Shown here: positions 26,997 to 35,849 of the stretch, piece after piece
Layout of the letters: the number at the start of each line of letters is the position of its first letter
Position numbering within the stretch: the stretch's first letter is position 1
Assembly: GCA_963703945.1 (NCBI GenBank)
Contig: CAVPGM010000009.1
Location: 210,125 to 274,124, forward strand
Direction: 5' to 3'
Length of the DNA: 64,000 bases
Source: JALORV01 sp963703945
GTDB lineage: Bacteria > Pseudomonadota > Gammaproteobacteria > Burkholderiales > Burkholderiaceae_F
Notes under the pieces: model-generated
The model's input: the letters and a program-made list of their open reading frames with translations, nothing else
Told to the model about the DNA's origin: nothing
Databases searched by the model: none
Program-made: the position numbers and the translations under genes

Positions 26997-27917
26997 TTAC
27001 TTCTCAGCATTGCGCGCACGCGTGACCTCGTTGCGAACGAACTCATGCAAGCTTGTTAGGCGGGTCGGATAGTCATGCAGGAGATTGGACGGATCGAAGG
27101 CTTCTGAAAACGCGTCATCCGGCAAGCTCGCCAGGCGCATAACGCGACTTAAGCCAGGATGGAAGGGTTGACTAAGTAGCGCCAAGGTGCGCGCCACACT
27201 GCGCGGCACGTGCCTCACCCGCGGTTCGATGCCAGCGGTTTGCGCGTAAAGCTGCGCAACCTCCTTGTTGCTGAAATTACCTGGGCCACCGATTTCCAGA
27301 ACTCGCTGGACCACCTTCGGTGCCGTAAGTGCAAGCACTGCCAAATGCGCGACGTCGCCAGCAGCGACAAAATTGCGCGGCTTTGTGGCGCTGCCTAACA
27401 GTGTCGTGCGACCTTTTTCCAGAATCGATTTGCCGTTGAAGATGTGCGCATGCCACTCCATAAATGCCGATGGACGCAGGATCACATGCTCGAGCCCGCT
27501 CGCCTGCAGATACTGCTCGATCGCGTACTTGGTGCGATGGAAATCGATTGGATGATTCGGTGATACGCCGAGCGCTGAGGTATAAACGAAGCGCCTAACG
27601 CCTTGCGAGCGCGCGGCATCGATCAACGCGCGATGGCCGCAGTCGTCGACAGCTTCCGACCGGTAGTGCCCTTTCCCGAGAAATGAATGCGCGGCGGCGA
27701 ACACGCAGTCAACACCGCGGCACGCGCGAGCGAGCGAATCGGGATCGACCAAATCGCCCACGATGACTTCCGCGCCTTGTTGCGCGAGGTTGCTTGCGCG
27801 CTCCGCCACGCGGGTCATGGCGCGTACTTGATGCCCATCAGCGAGCAACAACCGTGCGGTTTTTTGGCCCAAGACACCTGTTGCACCGACAACCAGAATC
27901 ACGGCTCCATGCTCCAC
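26997..27917 (-). CDS. NmrA-like NAD(P)-binding protein
   Basis: 306-residue atypical short-chain dehydrogenase. ILVVGATGVLGQKTARLLL is the NADP loop (GxxGxxG), HQVRAMTR the second strand, and FHRTKYAIEQYLQASGLEHVILRPS has the tyrosine-lysine position. No signal peptide. Could be a redox sensor or isomerase; not decided. First of a minus-strand series (26997-29751) that may form one transcription unit. Confidence 0.85.
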   Translation of the reverse strand: MEHGAVILVVGATGVLGQKTARLLLADGHQVRAMTRVAERASNLAQQGAEVIVGDLVDPDSLARACRGVDCVFAAAHSFLGKGHYRSEAVDDCGHRALIDAARSQGVRRFVYTSALGVSPNHPIDFHRTKYAIEQYLQASGLEHVILRPSAFMEWHAHIFNGKSILEKGRTTLLGSATKPRNFVAAGDVAHLAVLALTAPKVVQRVLEIGGPGNFSNKEVAQLYAQTAGIEPRVRHVPRSVARTLALLSQPFHPGLSRVMRLASLPDDAFSEAFDPSNLLHDYPTRLTSLHEFVRNEVTRARNAEK

Positions 27918-27947
27918 GGTCTTCTATGCCGAGTCCTTATCGAAGTC

Positions 27948-28841
27948 CTATCGTATCGCCAGCAACTCCGCTGCCGTACTGCGACGTTGCAGCGCGAGAC
28001 GGTATTGCTCGACCAAGCGCTGGTCTTCGGATCGCTCGCGTGCGCCGCCAGCCACGCTGTCGTGCTGCGTGCGCGCGCGACCTGAGTCGTTGTCGCAGCG
28101 GCCCAGGTTTGCGCAGTCAACCAGGGCATCGAAAACGGCTCGTTCGTATTTATGCAGCACGTACAAATCCGCGGCCTGCGCAAAAGCCTGCGACCGCGAC
28201 CTTGAATCCGATAGCCCATCGTCAAGTTGAGCATGCAGCGCTCGAATCGCTTCACTGATCAGCACCGAATCGTTCGACCGCAGCGCTTCGCTGACAAGCG
28301 CAAACTCGGCCGCATACCATCGGATCTTGCTGCCATCGGCGTGCCGTGAAAGAGCGGTTAGGCGACCAAGCGGCGATGGGTCGTCCTCGGCCCACGCACG
28401 TAGCTCAACCGCTCTACCGATCGCGTCGTTGCGCCGCATATTCTGACGAATACCAGCGCACCGCTCTGCAAGCTCACGCGCGGCAGCGTGCTCTTCCGGT
28501 TCCCACTTGCGTCTCGGCCGGAATTCAGTGCACGCGATCAACGCCTCCGCGGCCGCGAGCTTATCGATCGTATGACTTTGCTCAGTGACTTTCGACACGG
28601 CGGCGTACAGGTCTGCACTGTCGACGATCTTCCTTCGACTTTCCGCAACTGTCGGTATCACCGCGTGCACGATATCTGGTCCACCCATTGCGGGTGGATA
28701 AGCGGGCGACCTGGATTCAGAGTGACTGGCTTGCAGTTGCTCGACGCGAGAAGCGGGGACCGAAGTCCCCGCAAATCTAACAACGGCTACGAGCGCAATG
28801 ACGGCGCCGCCGCAGCCTGCCATTAGTATCCTGCTATTCAT
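27948..28841 (-). CDS. Hypothetical membrane-anchored or exported protein
   Basis: 297 residues, unrecognised. An N-terminal hydrophobic run (4-24, MAGCGGAVIALVAVVRF) can be a signal anchor or, with Cys10, an atypical lipobox. The rest is alpha-helical, charged and Ala/Arg-rich (EEHAAARELAERCAG; ADLYVLHKYERAVFDALVDC). Three further Cys (C104, C130, C244 approx.) could form disulfides. Lies between the NmrA-like gene and a secreted Cys-rich protein. Confidence 0.65.
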   Translation of the reverse strand: MNSRILMAGCGGAVIALVAVVRFAGTSVPASRVEQLQASHSESRSPAYPPAMGGPDIVHAVIPTVAESRRKIVDSADLYAAVSKVTEQSHTIDKLAAAEALIACTEFRPRRKWEPEEHAAARELAERCAGIRQNMRRNDAIGRAVELRAWAEDDPSPLGRLTALSRHADGSKIRWYAAEFALVSEALRSNDSVLISEAIRALHAQLDDGLSDSRSRSQAFAQAADLYVLHKYERAVFDALVDCANLGRCDNDSGRARTQHDSVAGGARERSEDQRLVEQYRLALQRRSTAAELLAIR

Positions 28842-28866
28842 ACCTCGCCGTGATCGATTCGACCCA

Positions 28867-29349
28867 CTAACGGATTCGCACGAGCCGGCAGTTCAGGCGG
28901 GGAACAGCATCGCCAGTCATTCCGGGGGCTACGCCGCTGCCAAGAATCTCTTTGCTGTCGTCGACGGCGATGAAATCGAATGAAGCCGGTGGCAGCGGGA
29001 TAGTGCCTCCGCCCGGAAGCACGATTTCATTCGTCGTATAAACGACGCGGCCGAAACAGTTTCGTCCGAACGTGCCCTGACCCGCGATGTGCGTATCGAA
29101 AGACCCCAGATCCGAGTTGAAAGTCCCATAGCCCTCGCAGGAGCCTTTTGCGTTGCAATCTACGGTACCGACGAATGTCACCTGGTCGAACTCAACACCG
29201 TTGAATGAATTCCCTTGACATTGAAACCCATACAGCCCTTTAGCCTGTGCGGCGCAGGTTCGGCCGTGCTGACCATCATCTGCGAAGGCCGGTGCGGCGA
29301 ACATCGCACATGCGATCGTGGAAGCAAGCAGTGCTGGAAGACGGACCAT
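28867..29349 (-). CDS. Secreted Cys-containing protein of unknown function
   Basis: 160 residues with a clear signal peptide (1-23, cut after AFA in FAAPAFADDG). Mature protein is beta-rich with Gly repeats (GRTCAAQAKGLYGFQCQGN; CNAKGSCEGYGTF; GRNCFGRVVYTT) and about seven Cys, so disulfides in the periplasm or outside are likely. AAGGAG lies just before the ATG. The shared promoter element (29420-29443) is 70 nt upstream. No family recognised. Confidence 0.75.
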   Translation of the reverse strand: MVRLPALLASTIACAMFAAPAFADDGQHGRTCAAQAKGLYGFQCQGNSFNGVEFDQVTFVGTVDCNAKGSCEGYGTFNSDLGSFDTHIAGQGTFGRNCFGRVVYTTNEIVLPGGGTIPLPPASFDFIAVDDSKEILGSGVAPGMTGDAVPRLNCRLVRIR

Positions 29350-29419
29350 ATCTTTCTCCTTGGAGGGTTGATCGAGGCGCGAATCTTGTTCTCTCCGTTG
29401 CGTTTAGTCTTGGATCCGC

Positions 29420-29443
29420 CCTTAATTTTTCTGAATTCGCGCG
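29420..29443 (-). promoter_or_regulatory. Conserved upstream element, copy B
   Basis: On the minus strand CGCGCGAATTCAGAAAAATTAAGG, 70 nt before the secreted-protein gene. Copies occur at 29825-29848 and 50988-51009. Conserved core CGCGARTTCAGAA-N3-TTAAGG; perhaps an alternative-sigma promoter or the binding site of the STAND regulators. Upstream of it, between 29444 and 29580, no gene was recognised. Confidence 0.5.
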
Positions 29444-29580
29444 CCAAAAGCGTTGAGACTGCCGCGCGCTTCATACAAACTGATTGCAATCGTTCATATT
29501 CGACCGACCACGAATTGTTGCCGCCCTCGGCTCGCGACAGGAAGTCGTTTTCGTCAGCGAGCTGATCCGCCTCGACTGTG

Positions 29581-29751
29581 CTACCGGCTTGCCATCATTG
29601 TTGTGCGGGCCGGTTTGGCTTCACCCGCGTCGGCGAGGTGCGAAGATGCAAGCATGTCGATGAAACCACCGATCGACAGCGTGATCGATAAAGCGGCGGC
29701 CAGGAAGGCGAAGCGGATCAATGGGGCTTTGCGGGTGTATTCATGGTTCAT
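29581..29751 (-). CDS. Small single-helix membrane peptide (56 aa)
   Basis: 56 residues: a short basic N-terminus (MNHEYTRKAPLIRF), one hydrophobic helix (about 14-32), and a polar tail ending TTMMASR. GGAG lies 6 nt before the ATG. It resembles the peptide at 51114-51280 (IR-AF-AAA-T-IG pattern and similar tail), so a real gene despite its size. Element copy A is 73 nt upstream. Confidence 0.65.
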   Translation of the reverse strand: MNHEYTRKAPLIRFAFLAAALSITLSIGGFIDMLASSHLADAGEAKPARTTMMASR

Positions 29752-29824
29752 TTGAAACTCCGTTGGGACGAGTGAACGACGCCCGCATCGTGATTCGCCC
29801 GCTGCCCAAAGTCTTTGGAATAAT

Positions 29825-29848
29825 CCTTAAGTTTTCTGAATTCGCGCG
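29825..29848 (-). promoter_or_regulatory. Conserved upstream element, copy A
   Basis: Minus-strand CGCGCGAATTCAGAAAACTTAAGG, differing from copy B at one base. It precedes the 56-aa membrane peptide gene by 73 nt. It lies just before the divergent thioesterase fragment. Confidence 0.5.
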
Positions 29849-29872
29849 TGAATATTCGACAGAGGTGATTGC

Positions 29873-30064
29873 ATGAAGGAGTTCGTCGTCGAGGTTCCGC
29901 TGCGCTGGGGCGACATGGACGCCATGTCGCATCTGAACAATCTGATGTACTTCCGTTTGATGGAAGAAGCGCGCATTCAGTGGTTTGCGCATTTCGGTTT
30001 TCCGACGCTTCCGGTCGGTGAAGCCCCAATCCTCGCGCACGCTGGTTGCGATTTCCTTAAGGCA
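29873..30064 (+). pseudogene. Acyl-CoA thioesterase (4HBT/YbgC family), 5' part only
   Basis: About 64 residues of a hot-dog thioesterase: VEVPLRWGDMDAMSHLNNLM with the catalytic-region Asp, and LAHAGCDFLKAMT. The rest of the usual ~140 residues is missing; at about 30064 the sequence turns into the antisense of a dienelactone hydrolase gene. RBS AGAGG is intact. Truncated by rearrangement or an assembly join. Confidence 0.8.
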
Positions 30065-30454
30065 ATGACCGTCCATCGACTTCAGCTTGGTGAGATCAGC
30101 CTTGCGCGTGTAAAGATCGGGAACGATGGCGTAATAGCCCGCCTTTGCGAGCCGACGGCAGATGTCCTTCATGTAGTGATTGAGGCCGAAGATTTCGGCC
30201 GCGACCAGCACGACCGGGAACGGTCCGCCCTTCGCCGGCATCGCGCGGTAGCCGCGCAGGTCGCCGGTCGCCGTGGGAATCGACACGTCCGCGGCGTCGA
30301 GTCCATCAGTGTCGGTCGTTATCTGCTGCGCCGACACCGGACCCGACACGGCCAGTGCGGCACTTGCGCCGAGTGCTGTCCAGATGAAATCGCGGCGATC
30401 GAAATGCTTCTCCGGCAGCAAACCCTTGATGTCCGGTTCGAGATCCAATTTCAC
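30065..30454 (-). pseudogene. Tat-exported dienelactone hydrolase, 5' part only
   Basis: About 128 residues: Tat-type leader (DRRDFIWTALGASAALAVS, cut near VSAQQ), then the N-terminal part of a dienelactone-hydrolase-family domain (GGPFPVVLVAAEIFGLNHYM, YAIVPDLYTRKADLTKLKSM). The catalytic Cys/Ser, Asp and His lie in the missing part. The GTG start at 30454 has AGGAGGAAG upstream. It faces the truncated thioesterase tail to tail at about 30065. Confidence 0.8.
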
Positions 30455-30529
30455 GGAAACACTTCCTCCTGGCTGACACGCCGTGACGGCGCAGTTTTGC
30501 CGGACCGAGTCTATCGAACCGTCGTCGAC

Positions 30530-30805
30530 TTACGACCCTAAGCCATACTCGGACATTCCCGAAAGCAGACTCTGGCCAGCATGCAGATCGCACACCGCGT
30601 GCCGCTCCGGGAGGACCTGGCACTGGGCGTATTGCTGGCAGACCACCGGCATCGGTTGCAGCGCGTTGAATGCGCCGCTGCGGGAGACAAGAAGGATCAT
30701 GGCGAACAGCGTTCCGCCCGGAAGCAGAAGCTCGATGAGCATGTAGGGTCCTGCCTGTTTCAGCAGTCTCCGCAGGAACTGCCATCCGGTACTGAGCATC
30801 TGCAT
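30530..30805 (-). CDS. Small membrane protein, unknown
   Basis: 91 residues. WQFLRRLLKQAGPYMLIELLLPGGTLFAMILLVSRSG is an amphipathic lead plus one membrane helix, a pattern seen in unannotated betaproteobacterial proteins. The C-terminal half has two Cys pairs (VVCQQYAQCQV; HAVCDLH). Start at 30805 is tentative; 30799 is an alternative. Confidence 0.5.
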   Translation of the reverse strand: MQMLSTGWQFLRRLLKQAGPYMLIELLLPGGTLFAMILLVSRSGAFNALQPMPVVCQQYAQCQVLPERHAVCDLHAGQSLLSGMSEYGLGS

Positions 30806-30967
30806 TTGGCCACCCCGTCTGCGTTCGCCTGATTGCCTTTCATCAGCTCGTCGAACGAGAGGGCGCGAAATCGACAACCCCGCGCAGGCGGGTTACGTAT
30901 GTCCACTGCTTGGCTTTGCGGGGGTCGCAGGCGACAGAGCCCCCTGCACCCTCATCGGTCGTGCACG

Positions 30968-33217
30968 CTACGGCACACCAAGCAGCAGATAAAGACTCCA
31001 GCGTCCCGCCCCGACACCAACGCCGACATAGGCCGGCCCAAGGGCCGTGTCGGCGCCAAGGAAGACCGAACTCGACCACACCGTGCCAGGTGACGGCAGG
31101 CCGTCGACGCGATCGCTGATACGGCCCACTTCGGCCGATCCACCGACGTAGATGCCAGAGCCCAGCAGATCGGGCAGCGGCAGAATGCGGTTGTAGTACA
31201 TCAGGCGGCCGAAAGCGAACTCGCGACCGGAGAATTCGTTGATGCGATACGCCGACAACCGCAACGGACCGCCAAGGGTGAACGACTCGTAGGCCGGCAT
31301 GTCGGATCCGAGCGACGACCCGCCGGCGGCAAACGCGTTCAGCGTATGCGGGCCCCAGCTCTTGATGGCGCGTCCAAGCGCCTCGACGCGGTTGTAGCTC
31401 GTCTCGGATCCCAGCGATTCCATCGCGAAGTAGCCGGTTCCGACCAACCCGTACCCTGCCCTCGGGAAGAACGCGTTGTCCGTCTGGTCGATGAAGATCC
31501 CCGCGCGGAGTCCTGCGGTCGTCTCCCGGATCGACGGCAGCACCGGAGAACCGGTGTCGACACGCGCATTCACGCGCGACATGACGTAGCCCGCGCGCAA
31601 CTGACCCCAGGTCCCCAGCACCGCGCCGCCATCCAGCCCGCCCTGCGTGACGCCGACGAGGTACGTGGCCACGTCGTTCTCGCCGTCAAATACGTCACGC
31701 GTCTGCTGGCCGACGAAGATATTCGGTGAGACGAACCATTTTCCGGCTTCGTTCAGCGGCTGGTAGAACTCCGTCGCAAGATGCGTGTTCTGGCCGATCT
31801 GCACCTGGGTGGTCCATTCGGCGCCGAGGCGGTTGATCCAGGATTTGCGGTACTGCACGAGCAGGTTGAACTGATTGTCGCCCGAGAAGTCGCTGGCGAG
31901 GCCAAGGCCGAAGCGCAGGTAGTCAGGCCCCCACGACTTCTCGACCGGCTCGATCAGCAGCGCGCGCGGACCGGTCTCGCCGCCGACGATTCGGTAGCTG
32001 ATGCTCTCGTAGTCGCCCGTTCCGTACACGCGGCGCAGGTCGGCACCCAGTTTCTCCTCGGTCAGCGGCTCGCCGGGCTTGCTGTCGATCAGCGCCTGTG
32101 CCACCGCTGGGTTGGTGCGCTTCAGACCTTCGATGCGTATCTCGTCAACCGTGCCGAGCGCCTTCGACTCGGCCACCTGTTTCGAGCGCAGCGCGGCGTA
32201 CTGCTCCGGCGGCAGGCTGTAGCGCTTGAGCTTTTCTGCCAGGGCCCGGGTCGCCTCCTCGCCGATCCTGATCGCGTCCTTCGAGTGCTCGAAACTGCCC
32301 GCCGAGATGTTGCCGAGGTCCGGCGCGATCAGTACGTCGTTCGGGCCAAGGCTCTTGATCTGCTGGTCGACCGTCTGCTTGCCAAGGAAGTTGATCAACT
32401 GGGCCGTGACGCTGAGGGCCGACGTGATCTCGTCTCGCTTCAGCGGTGGCGTGGAGATGTTGACGGCGATGATGATGTCGCCGCACAGCTTGCGCGCTTC
32501 ATCGATCGGCAGGTTGTTGGCGATCCCACCGTCAACCAGCAGGTGGCCGTCGATCTCCACCGGTGCGATGGCTCCCGGCACCGACATGCTGGCGCGCATG
32601 GCCTGCGCCAGGCTTCCCTTGCTCAGCACCACGGAGTCGCCGGTCTCGATGTCGGTCGCCATCGCGCGGAACGGGATCGGCAGCTTGTCGAAGTCGCCGA
32701 TGCCGAAGGCCGGCATCGACAGCTCTCGGAAGAAGGTCTCGATCGAAACGCCCGCGATCACGCCCTTCGGCAGCGCCAGGCCACCATCCTTTACGCCGAA
32801 CTCGGGCTTGAACAGCGTCAGGTAGTCGTCGACCTTGCGGCGAACCGCGATCTCCTTGCGGGGCGGAGCGTCACGGAAGATGGTGTCCCAGTCAGCTGCG
32901 ATGACCTCCTTTTCCATCTCCTGCGGAGTGCGGCCGGCCGCGTACGTCCCGCCGACGACTGCGCCCATGCTGGTGCCGGTCACGCAGCTGATCGGAATCC
33001 GCATCTCGTCCAGCACTTTTAGCACGCCGACATGGGCGATACCGCGCGCACCACCGCCGGACAGTGCGAGCCCGATGCGCGGGGGGCGCGCGGATGTCAC
33101 GACCTGCTCCTGTGCAGTGGTGGGGGGCGCGACGCCGGTGTTCGTTTGCGCGGCGGCCGCGGTCGCGATGAAAAATCCGGTCAGCGCGGCCGCTTGCAGG
33201 TGGGTGCGGGTAATCAT
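30968..33217 (-). CDS. PlpD-like patatin phospholipase with POTRA and beta-barrel (type Vd secretion)
   Basis: 749 residues. Signal peptide (1-23). The patatin lipase domain (45-335) has the oxyanion loop GGGARG (54-59), nucleophile Ser83 in GTSMG, and catalytic Asp229 in VDGG. One POTRA domain (about 365-420, IRIEGLKRTNPAVAQALIDS) leads to a BamA-like 16-strand-type barrel (about 430-749). The protein should insert in the outer membrane and expose or release a phospholipase A, as PlpD does. AAGGAG is 8 nt before the ATG at 33217; a longer frame to 33703 overlaps the divergent gene. Confidence 0.93.
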   Translation of the reverse strand: MITRTHLQAAALTGFFIATAAAAQTNTGVAPPTTAQEQVVTSARPPRIGLALSGGGARGIAHVGVLKVLDEMRIPISCVTGTSMGAVVGGTYAAGRTPQEMEKEVIAADWDTIFRDAPPRKEIAVRRKVDDYLTLFKPEFGVKDGGLALPKGVIAGVSIETFFRELSMPAFGIGDFDKLPIPFRAMATDIETGDSVVLSKGSLAQAMRASMSVPGAIAPVEIDGHLLVDGGIANNLPIDEARKLCGDIIIAVNISTPPLKRDEITSALSVTAQLINFLGKQTVDQQIKSLGPNDVLIAPDLGNISAGSFEHSKDAIRIGEEATRALAEKLKRYSLPPEQYAALRSKQVAESKALGTVDEIRIEGLKRTNPAVAQALIDSKPGEPLTEEKLGADLRRVYGTGDYESISYRIVGGETGPRALLIEPVEKSWGPDYLRFGLGLASDFSGDNQFNLLVQYRKSWINRLGAEWTTQVQIGQNTHLATEFYQPLNEAGKWFVSPNIFVGQQTRDVFDGENDVATYLVGVTQGGLDGGAVLGTWGQLRAGYVMSRVNARVDTGSPVLPSIRETTAGLRAGIFIDQTDNAFFPRAGYGLVGTGYFAMESLGSETSYNRVEALGRAIKSWGPHTLNAFAAGGSSLGSDMPAYESFTLGGPLRLSAYRINEFSGREFAFGRLMYYNRILPLPDLLGSGIYVGGSAEVGRISDRVDGLPSPGTVWSSSVFLGADTALGPAYVGVGVGAGRWSLYLLLGVP

Positions 33218-33430
33218 CAAGAGCTCCTTCGGAGCAGCGCGATGCGCCGGCGCTCCATACTGCTGGGTCCGCTTCTCTGACGTTCTGTCCTGACGCAAAC
33301 GGTGACGACGTGGTCCAGTCAGCGACTGGTGGTCCCGGCCCAGCTTGAGCGCCATCCAAACCGGATGACCGAAGCAGGCCGTAGACGGGCGTACGCTAAT
33401 CGCGTTTGATGCGCGAAGGAGTCTGGCGAA

Positions 33431-34522
33431 ATGAGGAGCAGTCTCTTGCTGGCCGCCGCATTGATGTGGCCAATGAGCAGCATGGCCGCCGATTTCGGCA
33501 CCAGGGGAGGTGCCGGACCCGGCAACATCGACGGGATCATGAAGGTCTTGAAGCAGGATCCCTACGACCTCGAGCTGCTGATCAGCTTCGGCACATCGCG
33601 CGGCGGCTCCGCCGGTCACCTTGCTCTTGCGATTGCAGATGCAGACTCCGGTGACGACCTCGTGTACTCGGCGAACTTCTATGCCGATCGATCGCGCAAG
33701 CATTCGACAGGGTTTTACACCGACGAACTGATGGTGCGCGTGCCGAAGAACGAGTATCTGTACGGCACGACGTCTTCACTCGGCGATACGGCATCGTTCG
33801 GGCTGGATTTCGGCGAGATCTACAAACGTTCTGTCGTCGGAGTGCGCGTTTACGGCGTGCCGGTGAGCGAACGGAAAGACATAGCCGACTTCTTCGCGCG
33901 CATCAACGACGACTACCGCAAGCGTGCCCGCAATACCGAGTACCACCGTGGCGAGGTTCGCTACGACTACCTCCGACTGAACTGCGCGAAGACGATCGGT
34001 GCGGCGTTCCGGTATGGCGCCGGATACAAGGATCTCGAAGTGACGAGTGCGCGGCTGCTGTCCCGAACCCGCCTGGTGGCAGCCGCCAACGCCAACATCC
34101 CGAGCGAGATGGCCATGCGCCTGATGCAGGAGTGGAACGCACGCGGCTACCGGATGGACGTCGTGTTCTACCGTAAGTACCCAGGGTCGAACTACGTCGA
34201 TCCACACGATGACGAACCGGTGGCGTTCAAGGACCTGCCGGATCGCTTTCCGTCGGTGCTGTCGCGCGACTTCCGCAAGGGCGAATGGCAGTACGAGGAT
34301 CCGGACAATCTCTTCGTGCTGTACCTGCTCTACAACATCGCCCGCCACAGCGTGGTGGTCGACGAGGCCACGAAGATGCTCGAGATCGGACGGAGCAAGA
34401 CGCCGATGCCATACGTGGAAGCAGCGAAGCTGGCGGCTGAAAGCGCAACGTCGGACAGCGAGAACTTCGGGCGACGCGTGTCGTTCCGACCGAAGGGGAC
34501 AACGATCGACGCTGAACCGTGA
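33431..34522 (+). CDS. Secreted/periplasmic protein, possible DUF4105-like papain fold
   Basis: 363 residues; signal peptide 1-19 (WPMSSMAADF). SAGHLALAIADADSG places a His, and YDYLRLNCAKTIGAAF a Cys in an NC motif, similar in order to DUF4105/Lnb-like proteins, some of which act on lipoproteins or lipids. The match is by eye only. Divergent from the patatin gene, with 213 bp between. Confidence 0.55.
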   Translation: MRSSLLLAAALMWPMSSMAADFGTRGGAGPGNIDGIMKVLKQDPYDLELLISFGTSRGGSAGHLALAIADADSGDDLVYSANFYADRSRKHSTGFYTDELMVRVPKNEYLYGTTSSLGDTASFGLDFGEIYKRSVVGVRVYGVPVSERKDIADFFARINDDYRKRARNTEYHRGEVRYDYLRLNCAKTIGAAFRYGAGYKDLEVTSARLLSRTRLVAAANANIPSEMAMRLMQEWNARGYRMDVVFYRKYPGSNYVDPHDDEPVAFKDLPDRFPSVLSRDFRKGEWQYEDPDNLFVLYLLYNIARHSVVVDEATKMLEIGRSKTPMPYVEAAKLAAESATSDSENFGRRVSFRPKGTTIDAEP

Positions 34523-34811
34523 AGCCCCGCCAAGCTGGCTCGGCAAGCCCTGCGACCGCGGGCAATAAAGCGCGGATGAACCGGCCGCCCGCCTACCGAT
34601 CGCGCGTTCACGTGCACGATTGCCCCGCCGTCCTGCAGAACGCGGCAGCTCAGCGCCTCTCTTTGTTCCTGAGGATCACAAGCTGATGAGGAATTCACAC
34701 GCACCGTGAGCAGCCGGGTGCGCGGCATGAATATCCACCGCCGGCAAGACTCTTCCTCTTTACTGCCGGTCGCCGGGGCGCCACCATGCGGGTCTGATAC
34801 AGGAGACTCGT

Positions 34812-35781
34812 ATGAAACGACGCCAGTTGCTGCAGGCATCGGCCGCACTGCTATGCCTTCCCAGCCTCGCGCGCGCCCAGAGTTACCCCACGAAGCCCAT
34901 CCGCTACATCGTCCCCGTGGCCGCCGGCGGCGGTAACGACATGATCGCCCGCGTGGTGACGCAGCGCTGGGGCGCGGTGCTGGGCCAGCCGTTCGTGGTG
35001 GAGAACCAGGGCGGCGGTGGTGGCGTCATCGCCAGCCAGACCGTGGCCCGCGCCGCGCCCGACGGCTACACGCTGATGCAGGGCTACGTCGCCACCCATG
35101 GCACGAATCCCGCGACCCGCAAGGTGCCGTACGACCCGATCAAGGACTTCACGCCGATCGGCATGATCGGTGCCACGCCAAACGTGCTCGTGGTTGCCGC
35201 GTCGGTTCCGGCCAAGACGCTCGCCGAGTTCATTGACTACGTGAAGCGCAATCCCGACACAGTGAGCTACGGCTCGGCGGGACCCGGCTCACTGACGCAC
35301 CTGACGATGGAGCTGCTCAAGCAGCAGGCAGGCCTGTCCATGACGCACATTCCCTACAAGGGCATCGCGCCGGCGTTCAACGACCTGCTGGGCGGCCAGA
35401 CGCAGGCGATGTTCCCCGGCCTGGCCGCAGCACTGCCGCACTTGCGTTCGGGGCGCGTCCGCGCGCTTGCGGTGACGGGACCCAAGCGCAGCCCGCAGCT
35501 ACCGGACGTGCCGACGATGGACGAGGCTGGCTTCAAGGGCTTCGATGCCATGCAGTGGTACGGCTCGGTCGGACCGGCAGGCATGTCGGTCGAAGTGGTC
35601 AAGACGGCTGAACGAAACCCAGGTGACCGTACTGAAGGACCCGGATCTGCGCGAGAAGCTTGCGGGCGAGGCGGTGGAACCGTGGCCGATGACGCCGGAC
35701 CAGTTCGGCCAGTTCATCCGCAGCGAGATCCAGCGTTGGACCGCATTGGCCCAGGCGCGCAACATCAAGCTCGAGGATTGA
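34812..35781 (+). CDS. Bug-family (TctC-like) solute-binding protein, frameshifted as written
   Basis: Periplasmic tricarboxylate-transporter receptor, about 322 residues after repair. Tat-like/Sec leader (MKRRQLLQASAALLCLPSLARA), then YPTKPIRYIVPVAAGGGNDMIAR, GASQ-type loops (GGVIASQTVARAAPDGYTLM), YGSAGPGSLTHLTMELL, and VPTMDEAGFKGF. An extra A at about 35604 breaks VVKRLNETQVTVLKDPDLREKL. It lies ahead of the MmgE/PrpD and dehydrogenase genes, so it probably binds their substrate, a carboxylic acid. TctA/TctB are absent. Confidence 0.93.
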
Positions 35782-35849
35782 ACACCGCTGGCCACGGGGC
35801 GGCCCTTCCTCCCTCGTGCATTTCCACTTCCGTCAGAAGGGAACCTCCT

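Noticed and set aside
31781..33022. A 413-codon plus-strand frame opposite the patatin gene
   Set aside because: Antisense shadow; the minus strand has complete catalytic and barrel motifs.
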